A stretch of DNA of 35,164 nt, from assembly GCA_004114245.1 (NCBI GenBank), contig QZWS01000042.1, positions 1-35,164 of the forward strand, given 5' to 3'. Positions within the stretch are counted from its first letter, which is position 1; each line of letters opens with the position of its first letter. Position numbers and translations under genes: made by a program. The notes below the pieces were generated by a model that was given only the letters and a program-made list of their open reading frames with translations, searched no databases and was not told the origin of the DNA. This DNA comes from Zoopage sp. CT-All. Taxonomy: Eukaryota; Zoopagomycota; Zoopagomycetes; Zoopagales; Zoopagaceae. This document shows positions 11,901 through 23,703 of the stretch, one piece after another.

Positions 11901-14900
11901 TCTCTGTCTCTACTGTCACAGGAACGGAAGGCGCTGCAGGCTGCGATGGCGGTGGTGGCGGTGGTGGCGGGAGCTGGGACGATGAAGCAGGTGCCGCGCC
12001 ATTTGCTGCGGCGGCATACAGCAGGTGCTTGGGACCAGGAGGGGGTGGAGGTGGAGGCAAGGCGGGACGTCTAGTACCGCCTGCTGTGCCTAGGATTCTT
12101 CTCCCTTGCTTAGGAGATGTCAGTGGCGAGAACATCCCTCCAACAGGCCGCTGTTGCTGCCCTGGGCTGATGACACCCAGGCTCTGGATGTTGGAGTCCG
12201 ATGTCGAGGGCTGCATATCTCCCTCCTCTTGCTCCTCATCGACCTCCTCTGCTTGCCAGCCCTTGGCGGAGAGAGCCCTAATCTGTAATCTAAGGGCGCT
12301 TCGAGAGTTGGAGCGCTCCACTCTACCTCCTGCGGCTCCGCCGTTGGTCGCGTCTTGCGGCCCAGAGGTGAGATTTGGTTGCGACACACCATCCTTGTCG
12401 TCGGACAGCTTAGCGGCCTCCAAAAGGAATAGGGTCTCCTTGAGTCCCTTGATCGTTCTCTCTCGGTCAGAGACAAGTGCCTGGAGCTCATTCAACTAAA
12501 TGTCCAAAACTTTCGGCGATAAGTACATGATCCAATTGTTGCCAAGTGGAAGAAATATTTCAGGGCATACCTTCAACATGACATCCTTGAGACTTCCGCG
12601 GAGTGAAAGTACCTCTTCTGTGGGTGTTAGACCAACAGAGCTCTCCTTTCGAAGTCTCTCCAGCTCATCTTTGAGCTCAATGATCTCCTCGTCCTTTCGA
12701 GCGAGAGCTTCAAAGGTCTTGGATAGCTGAAGGGAGCCTTCCGTCTGGCTTGGCTGGTTCGTATGGTCATCCTCTGTGACAGCGGGAAGTCGCTCGCCCA
12801 TGGCGCTCTCGTAGCGCGTGCAAACGATCTGGAGTGCGCGTTTGAGATACGCGATCTCTTTCTGACAGCTATCTGCCCGGCTGGTAGCCTCGGCAGTCTG
12901 CTTGTGTAAAGGGTGACAGTTTTTCACGAGAAATTAAACACGAACGCAGAGTTAGCCGTCAAGAGTAAAAACGGACACCCTAAACAGTTTTTCATAATCT
13001 CCAGGAGTTCCATAATTCGAAGGCCGGGTGTGAATGGCTTGTTTACCTTGCTCTTTTGCAATTGAACCTCAGTCACCATTGCATTCCAGCGCGTGTTGTC
13101 GATTTCCTTGATCCTCTCGGACTTGCGAGGTTCGTCATCCTAATATTCAGCATAGGCTGCAGGTCAGTAGCGATCATCACCCGTGAGGCGTCTGGAGCTG
13201 AAAGCCCAAAAAGTCGACTTGACACACGACACTCACAGTGACGAGCTCGGCCTTGTCCTTGTACTTTTTCTCCATCCTTTCGATGGTCTCCCGGAGCTGA
13301 ACAACCTCCTTTTCCTTTTGAACCAATCTCTGAACCACTCCCGCATGATTCTAAGACGCAAGCAAGCGAAACATCAACAAACAATGGCATGGATATGAGG
13401 AGTTTGGCTGCACGAGGTAGACGCCTGGGATGGAAAATTATACACAAGAAATAACTCTGCAACGTACAAAAAAAACAGAAAAGAATGGAACAACAGAATG
13501 CAACATGTACCTCGCGCTTGCCGAATGAGGCTGGCAGCTCGCTCTCGGACCCATCTCGCATATCCCTACCACCTGCAAACTTTGCGTGTTGCAGCTGTAA
13601 TTGGCGCAGTTGGGCCTTGGCATCTTCAGCTTCCTGTCTAGCAACAGCCAGTTCCTTTTGCGACTTTTCAGCATCCTCGCGCATGTCCTCGATGTCTCGC
13701 TTTAGACCCTCAATCTCAAAGTCGATAAAGCTGTGTCTACGACTAGAGCCCAGTGATGCAGAGGACATGGATGCTGACGACGACGAGCCGAGGCCAGAGT
13801 CCGCCAGTGAGAGAATGAGATTGCGCTTTCCCACAATGTGCTGGATTCCCTGCAGAAAGTCGTCCTGGCAGCCAGCCCAATCCTTTTCGAGATCTCGCAT
13901 CTGGAATACGCGCTCGCCAAACTTTTCGACGATGGTCCACAGATCCTCTTTGAATTGACTAGAAAGATAATCCATGTTAAACATCGTAATTGTTGGCAAG
14001 AATCCGGTTTCAAAGGGCTTAACAACACTGGCGTACTTACGGGCTCTGTCTTGCAATGGTGTCGGCCACCTCTTGATCGTCATCCTCCTCTGCCTCCTCC
14101 TGAGGTAGCGAAGACACCGCGGCATTGGCGTACTGCTGCAGTGTTTGAATGATGCGTGGATACAATTCATCGTCAACAGGGCCCAGATTAGCAAGAGTGT
14201 TGACCAGCTCCGAATTCTGACCGTCTTGAGAAGCCTTAATCCGTTCCGTCTCAAAAACGCGCTCCTGGAGGTCCACCCAATCCTCGTGCCTCTCGTCCTC
14301 GTAGACATTGATCTGAATCAAGAGCGATTCCGGAGGCGACTGCATTTTGAGTGTTTGGAAGACATCCTCCAGTCCGCGTCGGCGCAATTCATTCCTCAGA
14401 GAGATACGGTCATCCAACGCTGCTGGAGAGTTGGCGAGTGCGTTCATCAGACTGAGGCAGGCAGTCCTGTACTCCCATTCGAAGCCATCCTCGCTTCCTC
14501 CCTCTGCATCGCTTGACACGGGTGCTGCCAGTGTTTGTACAAGGTATTCGAAGCGAAAGCGTTCTTCATGAGCAACTCTGAAGTCCGAGAGTGCCATCAG
14601 CACCAGGCGGTGGGACTCTGGTGCCATGACACAGAGGGCAGCCAGCACCTCTGCAACTTTGGTGCGCAGTTTCCTATTCGTGGTGTATAGGCAGTAGGAG
14701 ATGTGTGCCACTAAGGAAGGCGATCGGAGGACTTGGGTGAAGCCGGGCTACAAAGAAGAAAGGGGACAAGCAAACACCATCGGCTCTTTCAGTCAGTGTT
14801 CTTGCTGACACCGATATAATAAGATGTTAGGAAGGACGCCGAGAAAAGAATGATGTTGTCTGATACCTCTGTATTCATAAGAACTCGAAGACACTGCACA

Positions 14901-17321
14901 CATTCAGACTGTAAGGTCTCATCGAGATCGTTCGCCTTTCCACCACGTTGCTTGATCGCTGTCTTGTCCAGGACGTTCTCAAGAGCCCTGAAGCCCCTGC
15001 TGTCCAAAAACTGCCGAATCCACGACAGTTTTGCGGTGGCGAGCGCGATACGAAGGCTCAAAAGATGTTTGGCGAGCGTTTTTTGATTTGTTGATCTAGT
15101 CATAACGAAATCCTCAATTGCGTTAATTACATGCTTAGAAAGGTCAAAGGACGAGGCACTTATCTGTGCTATATAGAATCGGACGTACTTGCTCAAGAGC
15201 TGGTCAATATAGAACTGCGGTGAGTCATCCAGTGGCTCGTCAATCGACTCTGCATCTGGTTGGGGGGTGGAACCAAACCAGCTCGACCAGAGCGATCCTG
15301 CCGCGGCCATAGTTGGGGACATTGGACGGTCCGCTCCAGTAAGTTTGGGCGATCCGGGAGCGCCATCTTCTGCCGCGGTTCCATCATAGGATCCTGCCAG
15401 ACTAGACCAAGAGGAGTAACGCGAATGCCTGTTCGCGGCAGGAGCAGAGTTATCAGGTTCGATGAAGGACACGCGGGAAGATATCGAACCAATGAATCTG
15501 TTCCGATTGTTTGCGGTCCTGCCGTTCGTTCCTCCTACATGACCTCCGGTTTGGGCAGCATAAGGATCTGGTGAGGCCACTCTCTCCTTTTGCTGCTGCA
15601 TTTGCTGGTTCTGCAATATCAATGCCGCCTTCTTTTCGCGTGAGAACTGCATCATGCTCTCGCGTACATTATCTTTAATGTTGAGGTCGTTCTAGAGTGC
15701 GCGGAATATGTTAGCAGGCGGCGAAACCTCAAAATTACTCGTCAGCCACGCGCTCTGATGACTTACCAAGAGCGCGACGAATGCTTCGCTAAGCTCCTCG
15801 TCAGTCATATCACTCACTTCTGACGAGGTGCTACTGGGCATTTCGAATCCTCCTGGTTTGGATATGATGCTGGAAATGCTATTCTGTCCTACGATAGAAT
15901 ATCTCTTCCTTTCTTGATTCTTCTTTTCCCTCTTTTCCTGAGGAGCAAGCCATCCAGTCAAGGCAGAAGGGTCAAAGAGCGAGCTCAGTCTGGACCCTGC
16001 AATCATACTCTGTCGCTGCCTCTGCGTATTTCTTGCGAGAGTGTCTGTCGAGCTGTCATGATCTCCCCCAGTACCGAACGATGGATGGTGGATCGAGGTG
16101 GAAGCGAGCGGGATGGGGGCAGAGATCTCCCGTGTCGCAGCTGGTTGTGAGGGTGTAGCAGAGCTGCCGAAAAGGCCGTAAACGGCCATCGACAAGGGTC
16201 GGGCTCCTGTCCAGCCAGAGATTCGCGAGGTCACAGACTCGACCTTGGAAATCCAAGAGTCGGGCACCGTGAGAAGGAAATGGTAGTCAGTGATCTGCTG
16301 GCTAATGAGCAGCTCTCTATTTTCCTTCAGCAACTCAAACGGACTTTCATCGTCAGCCAGCTGTTTCTCTTCTGCGGAGTGTGCAAAAAAGGGGGTAGAA
16401 AGTGCTTGCTATGGTTAATACAATTCTCATTTCTTCTTCGTGCAGTCGCTCGAGAAGGGTTGCGCACATGACCCCCCTTCTGGTCAAGTTGGCTAATGAC
16501 CACCTTACGTCCGTATCAACAAGCATCCATGACACTAGCACGCTCTCACAAACAATACTGAACATGGAGTCATATTACCTTCAGTGCCCTCTTCGTTCAC
16601 CTTGATCTGCGAAAAGATATAATCGGATGGCCTTGCAGCAGTTCCGCCTGTCGACGACTCCTCCAAAGCCTGCAAACCCATCTCCTGTGTTATGATGTCA
16701 ACCACTTGGCGCGCTTTCATTGTGGGCAGCACATGAATCTGGCGATAGTGTGATTCTGGGACAGTGGGCACATGGCGAAAAAGCACCGGCAAGGTGTATT
16801 GAAGGTTGACGAGTTTGAACACGGTAGCGTCTGGATTCTTTAGCAGCTCTTGATGTCGTCCCTGGATCTCCTTGAGCGGCGTCTCTGGAGCCAAAACACC
16901 TACATAATATATCGTTGGCCATAGATGAAGGCATGCCCCGTCAGTTCTCGCCTTCGAGACAATATCCTTGTAGTCCTTTGGCTGCTTTTCAAGTGCCTTA
17001 TAGATCAGCAACTCACCTTGATCCAATGCGTACAGCTCGTGATATGTTAACGTTGCTACTCACGCGAGAACCAAGAAAAAACCGTGTTGGGAACCGTGTG
17101 AACAGCGTTATAGCGTACCTGAAAGATCAAAATACCCCCTTCAAAGTCTTACCTTTTCGAGGCATTGCCACTTCCACAATTGCCCATTCTTCACTGCTGT
17201 ACAGTGGGTTGTCCTCGGCCAGAGCGGTGAGAAGGTCACCCACAGTGGCATCCTCGTCAAGGAAAGTAGCCTCGACCGAATGATCGGGGGTAAGGATCTG
17301 TATGATGTCCTGCTTCCCCAT
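8944..17321 (-). CDS. Formin with RA-like N-terminus, GBD/FH3, coiled coil, FH1, FH2 and DAD-like tail
   Basis: Twenty exons, in transcript order 17321-17153, 17055-16579, 16371-15767, 15691-14867, 14747-14041, 13958-13511, 13350-13237, 13139-13047, 12900-12571, 12495-11368, 11263-11116, 11040-10972, 10829-10702, 10610-10542, 10438-10352, 10262-10194, 10104-10021, 9912-9640, 9512-9279 and 9171-8944, give about 2094 residues with phases all consistent. Regions: ubiquitin-fold/RA-like segments (about 1-90 and 150-250), GBD/FH3 (about 400-930, starting DEELSEAFVALLNDLNIK), coiled coil (about 1030-1290), FH1 with six polyproline tracts (about 1370-1620), FH2 (about 1633-2015) with QLFWNKLP, NNIAIMLSRIK and IGNHLNATSFRG...LLKIRDTK, then a DAD-like DDAIRGLRSGMRRTR. 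Formins nucleate and elongate unbranched actin using profilin-actin fed by FH1; Rho-type GTPase binding normally relieves GBD-DAD autoinhibition. The first junction (17153/17055) is the least certain. Confidence 0.93.
10872..10952. repeat. Imperfect tandem 10-bp repeat in an FH2 intron
   Basis: Within the 142-nt intron at 10830-10971 the plus strand carries about seven imperfect copies of a ten-base unit of the form AACACGAAAG. The last three or four copies are nearly perfect. The array makes up more than half of that intron and occurs nowhere else in the window. Confidence 0.85.
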
Positions 17322-18032
17322 TATTCTCTATCAATGTGATATCTCTCGTCAGGAGTGTGGTGCGTTCTTGGTAATTGTTCTTATCCTGTGGTATCTGTGG
17401 TGTCCCGAGCTTTTGCAAAGTGAAGGGCTCTTCGTTTAAAGGTGCGTGTGAGTAAGAGTGGCAGTAAGTGGGTGTGAGGTTTGCGTTCGCGTAAAATTTG
17501 GAAAGGCTGTTCCTGAATGTCTCGCTTGGTGTGCAAAAGAGAATGAGCAGCAAATGTGTAAAGTGAATGAAAGAGAATGTGGAAAAAGAAAAGAAGCGAA
17601 AGAGAGGAAAGACGGTTCGACTACGCCGAGGATACAAACAGACTGCCGCTTCTTGTCGATGCAGGCCAAGCGCTCGGCCCTTTGAAGGACGGGGACGGAG
17701 GTCATCATATCGAGTAAGTCATGTTGGCCTGACCTGCCCCTATTTCCCCCTTTTTTTTTCTCTCTCATTCGCTCATTTTTTCAAACAGCACAAACATAAT
17801 GCGATGCGCGTGGATGGACAGGTACAGAGAGACACAGCGACGTCAAGCCCAGAGTTAGGGTTGTTCTTTAGAGATCAGCAGGGCATAGTATTTATACACA
17901 AGCCTATATGCGAGACGACAGAGATGAGATGCAGTAAAGGCTATGTGCGGCAACAGGCGTGGCAAGAGGTGCTGCGCTGACCACATAGAAAGCAACATCC
18001 ATAAGTTTTCTTTTTGCCCAGTCTTGAGCAGA
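17322..18032. promoter_or_regulatory. Formin upstream region
   Basis: This 711-bp gap separates the formin start codon from the stop of the tandem upstream BRAT1 gene. On the minus (coding) strand it is rich in CT and T stretches, notably opposite the purine-rich plus-strand run at 17560-17620 and opposite 17745-17775, resembling the pyrimidine-rich leaders of fungal genes. It must hold the formin promoter and leader and the BRAT1 3' end. No protein-coding or RNA gene was recognised. Confidence 0.45.
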
Positions 18033-21000
18033 CTAGTAGCAATCCAGGACGTTATTACCATCATTGGGCTTCTCGCTTTCCGCCATCACCACATCCTCCA
18101 CACGCTCAACGTTCAGAACCTCTTCATATAGTCGCTCCACGGATGTTGTCGCGTCCATTCGCTCATAGTCCAGGCTCGAGAGTACGGCATAGAAACCCGC
18201 GTGGGGATGTTGCTGGGGCACGTGTTTTGACAATGCATCTGTCGAGCGCACCTCTGCTCCTGCAGATCTCTTGTGTTGCAACTCCTCCTCGCCCTGATCA
18301 CCAAACGCCTGGTATACGTCATTGTCCTTCTGAGACGCGTCTAGTCGCTCCTCAATGGACGCTTTGATCTTTTTCAGAGCCTCGACGCTGGCCAACCGTA
18401 CCATTCTAGAAGAGTCTTGCGTCGCCTCCACGAGGATCTGGTCGCCTTTAATGTCGTAGAACCACCAAGTCGATGGCCGAGGTGGAGGCGCGTCTTCCTG
18501 TGTCTGGCTGTCGGTATCCTTGAGCCGCTTTGCAGCCCTCATTCTATAGTCGGCCTTCTCATCTAGCGCCAGGCAATGCTCCCAAACAACCGCTAAAAAA
18601 TCGCACGCCCTAATCCTGACTTCCCAGTCAGCATCATCTAGGGTCAAACGTGACATGAACTTTGCGCTAATTGAAGTGAGAATTGAAAATTAGATCTTCC
18701 TGTTTTACTCTCAAGAAACCTGCACTTCGATGCTTGAAATGGTGTCAAGTTGATTTGATGCCTTACTCCACAAAGAGGTCAGTTCCATTGACCATCAAGA
18801 TCGATCCAGACTCGCGCTCGCTGACCAGGCACACCATGGCATCCAGCACGGCTCGTCGGACAAACGCCTCACTGTCACGGATAAGCAACGGCAACTGTTC
18901 GCTGAGTCTTTTGTCTAGACTCTTTGAGCACATGCCGCTCCAACCCCGGGAGTCCCGCATCACGATCTCAAAGGCATGCACACTAGCCGCGCGAACATAT
19001 GCCTCTTCGTCGGAGAGTTTTTGGTAAATCGACTCCAGGAGATCGTGTTTCAGCGCCCAGTCGACTCCATGATTGGGTCCACCCTAAAGGAATAGTTCGA
19101 ATCGTGGTGTGAGAATGTGACATACGTATTGTAATGATTGGATGCCCGGGGAATAATTTACATACCGTTACAAAGAGATTTCCAATGAATTCAACCACAT
19201 TATCCCGAATATCCCACTCCATATCATACAGCTTCAGACCGAGGCCGGACGCCAGCTCCTGCCCTACAGTCTACATTGATCGTTATTAGAGAAGTGTTCA
19301 AGTGGGACGATTCAATGGTTCACTTTACGACTTGGTATCGAGCAAACAGTCCTACCTCGTTTACGAGAATCTTGCCGAGAGTGTCGCTCTCAAAGAAGTC
19401 GAGGATCGCAGTAAGAATCAAACGCAGAGACGTGCTACCACTCGTAGGTCGCTTGATTAGCCCAAGAATGACCTTCATGACCCTTGCGAAAAGTTGCTCA
19501 TCCAGTAGCTGTCCGTTTTGGACTTTAGTTTTGAGCGCAATAGGCAGTGTTGCCAGGCAGGCTTTGAAGACCCTTTGATCCGAGCAAAGCTGTTGATTGT
19601 GCAGAATGGACAACACTACATTGATGGCAACACTCTTTTCGACCGCCATTGGGTACAACAACGCCAGGCTCTGTAGTGCCTTGAGCGCAGAGAGGACAAT
19701 AGTTTTTGGTAGTGTGCCCCCCCTTGATGCACTGCCACGACTAGGTTTAGCATGGCTATGTGTCCTGACCGATTCCTGAAAGCCTGGCTGGTTCAATTTC
19801 GTGGCCAGTTTTCCGTAGCCAGGGAGAACGATGGTATCCGTGTGAAAGTGGCCTCCAGTAGGTTCGTGAGGCCTGGTACTGTCCTGCATGGCCTGAATAA
19901 TCCAAAGGACCGTCAAGAGTATGGTGTCCACGTATTGTGATGAGCTGATGTCGCTGAGCTGCCGGAGTGGTTTGATCATAGCATCAAGAATTCCTGTTGC
20001 CACATGCAGAGCCTTTAGGGAGTCCGTAAGAACCACTAGAGGGAGTATGTCGTGCTCCAGTAAGTGATTAAAACCTATTTTTAAAATGTGTGGGTTAATA
20101 ACAGAGCAACTATCATTCCTGCAAGGTTAGAGCTTCATTCCTGCACATCATTAACAAACTCACATTCGACCAGAGGCTGGGCTTCAGACTTGTCCAGGTC
20201 CATGCTATTTGCCGGTTGTACATCCTTTCCCAAGATTCTCAAGGGCTCAGGGGCTGACTCCAGTAAGATGGAAAGAACATCCAACGCTCTACTGCGTACC
20301 AGGCGCGAGTCGTCCATAAGCAGATCCATGTAATTAAAGAACTGTAGACGGCGTATGGATCATTAACGTTTGCGCGATATGTTTATTTGACGCGCGCAGT
20401 GAGGGTAGACCGTTGCTTACCAGTTGACTTTGCTGCAGGAAAACTGTCCCACGGGCAGACCTAGAATCAGTCACCATCCAGAGAAACTCCAGGCCAGCAA
20501 CTCGATTCCGCTCCGAGTCTTGGTCCGTCATCATGGTGTGGATCAGCTTGTAGAGGGATATGGACTCTAAAAGGGTGTTCATCAGCGTGTCATGCGCTGT
20601 GAACTGTTGTTCCTCCATGCTTCGATTTTCAATGATTGCAACCAGAAATTGGCAAGCAGCGGTAAGCACCTGATTGACGTAAGTAGTAATGGAAGATAGA
20701 CACAATTAGCAGATGGAATGACTGACTATCATCTGGCATCGCGTTGTGTCGATGCAACTTACATAAGTGCTGGTATCTTGGAGTGCCGCCGCAACCATGT
20801 CTGAGCATCTGCCTGTCGATAGCAGCCTAAAGGTCGATCGGCTTAGTGTCAGAGGCCACTAAGATTGTAAAGCAGCTTATTAAACCTCTTCCACGTACCA
20901 TTGAGCGCCGCTGTCGTTTTTGACTGCATATTGCAAGGCGAACCAACAGGAGTAGCGCACCAGGGCTTCCTCGCCATGCGTGTTTTCAATTATATACGAC

Positions 21001-21462
21001 AATATCGTTGGGTGCACGGTTTCCAATTGCTTCCAAACATTGTCGTTGCTAGTGGTATCGTACTGAAGACAGTATCCAAGAATCCGTAGCGCCACGCAGC
21101 TGACGCGATAGTCCTGCCCTGGTACCAGACAGGCCTGCTCGGTGGGAGGAAAGGGGGGGGGAACATATTGTTTAGTTAGATATATGACATCAAGAATCGC
21201 CATTGTTCCTGCCTCGGCAGTTGTAAAAGGTGAAAGAATCATGCACACATGCCTGGAATGTTCCAAGAATATCCCAGTCGATCAGCATGGTGTGCATCAG
21301 AGCAGGATCTCTCTGCGCAATGAATGCTGACACATACGAGAGCACCTTCTCGTGGCGAGCGTCGTCAACGATGTTTTTTGGCATCGTTGGCAGTGCCTCG
21401 ATCACCCGTCTGAGCTCCTCGAGAGTGTCTGCCGAGCTAGCATCTGGACCTTGATGTACCAT
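18033..21462 (-). CDS. BRAT1: BRAT1 orthologue (HEAT-repeat Integrator INTS11 partner)
   Basis: Nine exons, in transcript order 21462-21253, 21134-20899, 20826-20763, 20669-20421, 20341-20164, 20074-19356, 19270-19166, 19083-18767 and 18666-18033, encode about 903 residues. The protein is an all-helical HEAT/ARM array. The strongest resemblance to animal BRAT1 is in the C-terminal third: MEWDIRDNVVEFIGNLF, EEAYVRAASVHAFEIVMRD, DSEAFVRRAVLDAM and ADWEVRIRACDFLAVVW follow the order and spacing of the human repeats. The protein ends LDCY, matching the DCY end of human BRAT1. BRAT1 is known to bind the INTS9/INTS11 nuclease module and to place its C-terminal tail, including the cysteine, in the INTS11 zinc site. 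The first junction uses a GC donor in my model. An earlier start is possible, since the frame is open upstream of 21462 without an ATG. Confidence 0.85.
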
Positions 21463-21786
21463 AGTTGTTACTGACAAAAGATCTAGAGTTTTGTAGGCTA
21501 GCAAGCTTACTCGACCCAAAGCACGCAAGCAAAAAAAAGTGACTTTGGTTGAATAAGGTTTGACGGTGATGACTCTTTTCCGCCCAGTGGTCAGTTAAAA
21601 AGGCCTGTTCTCTCTTGCCGCTCCTCCGTTACCATTCCTCACACTCCCTTTTCTCTCTTGTCATTGACAACAGCAGCTCAAACAGCTCAAACAGCTCAAA
21701 CAGCAACAACAGCAGCAGCAGCTATCACCCAAAGAGACATCGAACACTCCTAGCACTCCCACCTTCTCACACATATATCACCCACC
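21463..21786. promoter_or_regulatory. Divergent promoter region BRAT1 / cystathionine beta-lyase
   Basis: About 324 bp separate the two divergent start codons. The half next to the lyase is a pyrimidine-rich leader (CTTTTCTCTCTTG at about 21649) followed by a 49-bp CAG/CAA-rich repeat. The half next to BRAT1 contains an A8 run at 21531-21538. No individual factor site is claimed. Confidence 0.45.
21674..21722 (+). repeat. 9-bp tandem repeat and CAG/CAA tract in the lyase leader
   Basis: Three perfect copies of CAGCTCAAA (21674-21700) are followed directly by a CAG/CAA trinucleotide tract (21701-21722). The tract lies 65 bp upstream of the lyase ATG in what should be its 5' untranslated region. 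Both units are multiples of three, although no upstream ATG places the tract in a coding frame. Confidence 0.9.
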
Positions 21787-23703
21787 ATGGTCGACACCTC
21801 TGCCCGCATCAAATACAGACCAGCCACAGAGCTCGTCTACGTTGACAATTCTGATGGTCAGGGTCCCAAGGACAACTACAATGCTGCGTCCATGCCCATT
21901 TACCAGACTGCCACCTTCAAGCAGTCGTCCTCAACACAGATGGGAGAATACGACTACTCTCGCTCTGGAAACCCCACCCGCTCTCACGTTGGTAATACAA
22001 CTTTTGTGCTTGTCTGTACTTCCCCACAGGATTATATTTTTTGGGTATTGAGGCTGATAATTTCCGACTGTCTCTCGCTATCTCTTTCTTTACAGAGAAC
22101 CACCTTGCCAAGATCATGTCCGCCAAACGAGCCTTTGCTGTTAACAGTGGAATGACGGCGCTTGATGTGATCACACGCCTGGTCAAGGCGGGTGAGGAGG
22201 TGATTGCAGGAAACGATCTCTATGGAGGTAAGATACACGTCCCATCCCACTTGGCTTCGGTGCTCTCAAACCCTCTTCTCTCTCATTTTTGACAGACCTA
22301 TAATCGTCTGCGAAAATTGCAAACTGAAAATGATGTGATATGGAGATCGCTGGATTTTCATTTGCTCACTCCTCGACGCCCTGGACTGCTCGCCATCCCG
22401 CCATCGTGTGTAGTCAGAGTGTGTCCACACCCAGAGCGTACCAACGGGCACCTTTTCAAGAAACTAGCAATGCACCATTGTATCACAACTCGCATACATC
22501 GCTTCACACACATAACTGAACACGATAAATCAACGCTAAAAAACCCCATCAGAGATCAAGAACACAGAGAATTAACCCACTGTTGGATAAACAAAACACC
22601 CTTTTTTTGTAGGAACGAACCGCCTTCTCAGTTTCCTTGCAACACACAACAATGTCAAGACACACCACATCGACACCACAGATTCAGAAACTATCATCCC
22701 TTACCTCTCTGAAAAGACTCGCCTCGTCCTCCTCGAGACACCCACCAACCCCTTGATGAAAATCGCAGACATCCCACGGATCTCAGAGATTGTGCACGAG
22801 CGATGCCCGAACGCCCTCATTGTCGTCGACAATACCATGATGTCGCCTTATCTCCAGAAGCCCCTCGAATTGGGTGCGGATATCGTATACCACTCTGGCA
22901 CCAAGTACCTCAGCGGACACCACGATCTCATGGCTGGTGTCGTTGCCGTCAAAGACGATGCCATCGGAGATGTATGTATTTTTCGTCAACTGAAGTCCCT
23001 CTCACCCCACTCTTTTTTTCTTATTGGAACGCATTGTCCCTTTTCTACTTGATGCTAACCGCGTCTCCGTACAACCTCGTCGTTCAAAAACACAGAAAAT
23101 CTACTTTACGATCAACGCAACAGGAGTTGGTCTCGGGCCGTTCGATTGCTGGCTGTTGATGAGAGGTGTGAAGACTTTGGCGGTGCGCATGGATCGTCAG
23201 CAGGCCAATGCTATTCAGATTGCCGACTTTTTGCAAGCTCACAAGTTCAAGGTGCACTACCCAGGATTGAAGACCCACCCCCAGTACGAGCTGCACGCAA
23301 AGATGTCGCGTGGTCCAGGAGCTGTGCTCAGTTTTGAGACTGGCAACGTAGAGCTGAGTGAGAAGCTGGTCGAGCTCACCCGTCTGTGGGGTATCAGTGT
23401 CAGCTTCGGATGTGTCAATTCTTTGATCAGGTAAGGAAAAAATCCCCTCGCCCTTTTTTTTTTTTTTTTTCTCCTTAATCTGAACCCTTTCGCTCACTAT
23501 TTTTTTCGGTCTCCACCTGAACTATGTATTATAGTATGCCATGTCGCATGTCCCATGCCAGTATCCCAGCAGAGGTCCGTGCTGCCCGTGCTATGCCTGA
23601 GGACTTGATCCGTCTCTGTGTAGGCATCGAAGACGTGGATGATCTGCTGGAGGATTTGTATCATGCCCTGACAGCTTCTGGTGCGCTCAAGCTTGCCAAC
23701 TAA
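21787..23703 (+). CDS. STR3: Cystathionine beta-lyase, PLP-dependent
   Basis: Exons 21787-21991, 22096-22227, 22613-22971, 23096-23430 and 23535-23703 encode 399 residues, typical for the Cys/Met-metabolism PLP enzyme family. Visible motifs are the substrate/PLP region YDYSRSGNPTR near residue 60, AVNSGMTAL, the PLP aspartate context VVDNTMMSPY, and the Schiff-base lysine in SGTKYLSGHHD (Lys about 210). The beta-lyase splits cystathionine into homocysteine, pyruvate and ammonia on the way to methionine. LVGIE-like RLCVGIEDVDDL near the C-terminus is usual in the family. The start ATG lies in ACCATGG, an ideal context. Cystathionine gamma-lyase or gamma-synthase are close relatives; the overall sequence (MKIADIPRISEI, KIYFTINATGVGLGPFDCWLL) best fits the beta-lyase. 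The 385-nt second intron is unusually long. Confidence 0.9.

Noticed and set aside
11885-12499. 204-codon plus-strand frame with glycine runs
   Set aside because: It is the antisense image of the polyproline FH1 exon.
17127-17152. 34-nt intron in the first formin junction, with GTACGC as the next exon
   Set aside because: It would hit a stop codon in the required phase and is far shorter than any other intron here; the 97-nt intron to 17055 keeps the frame.
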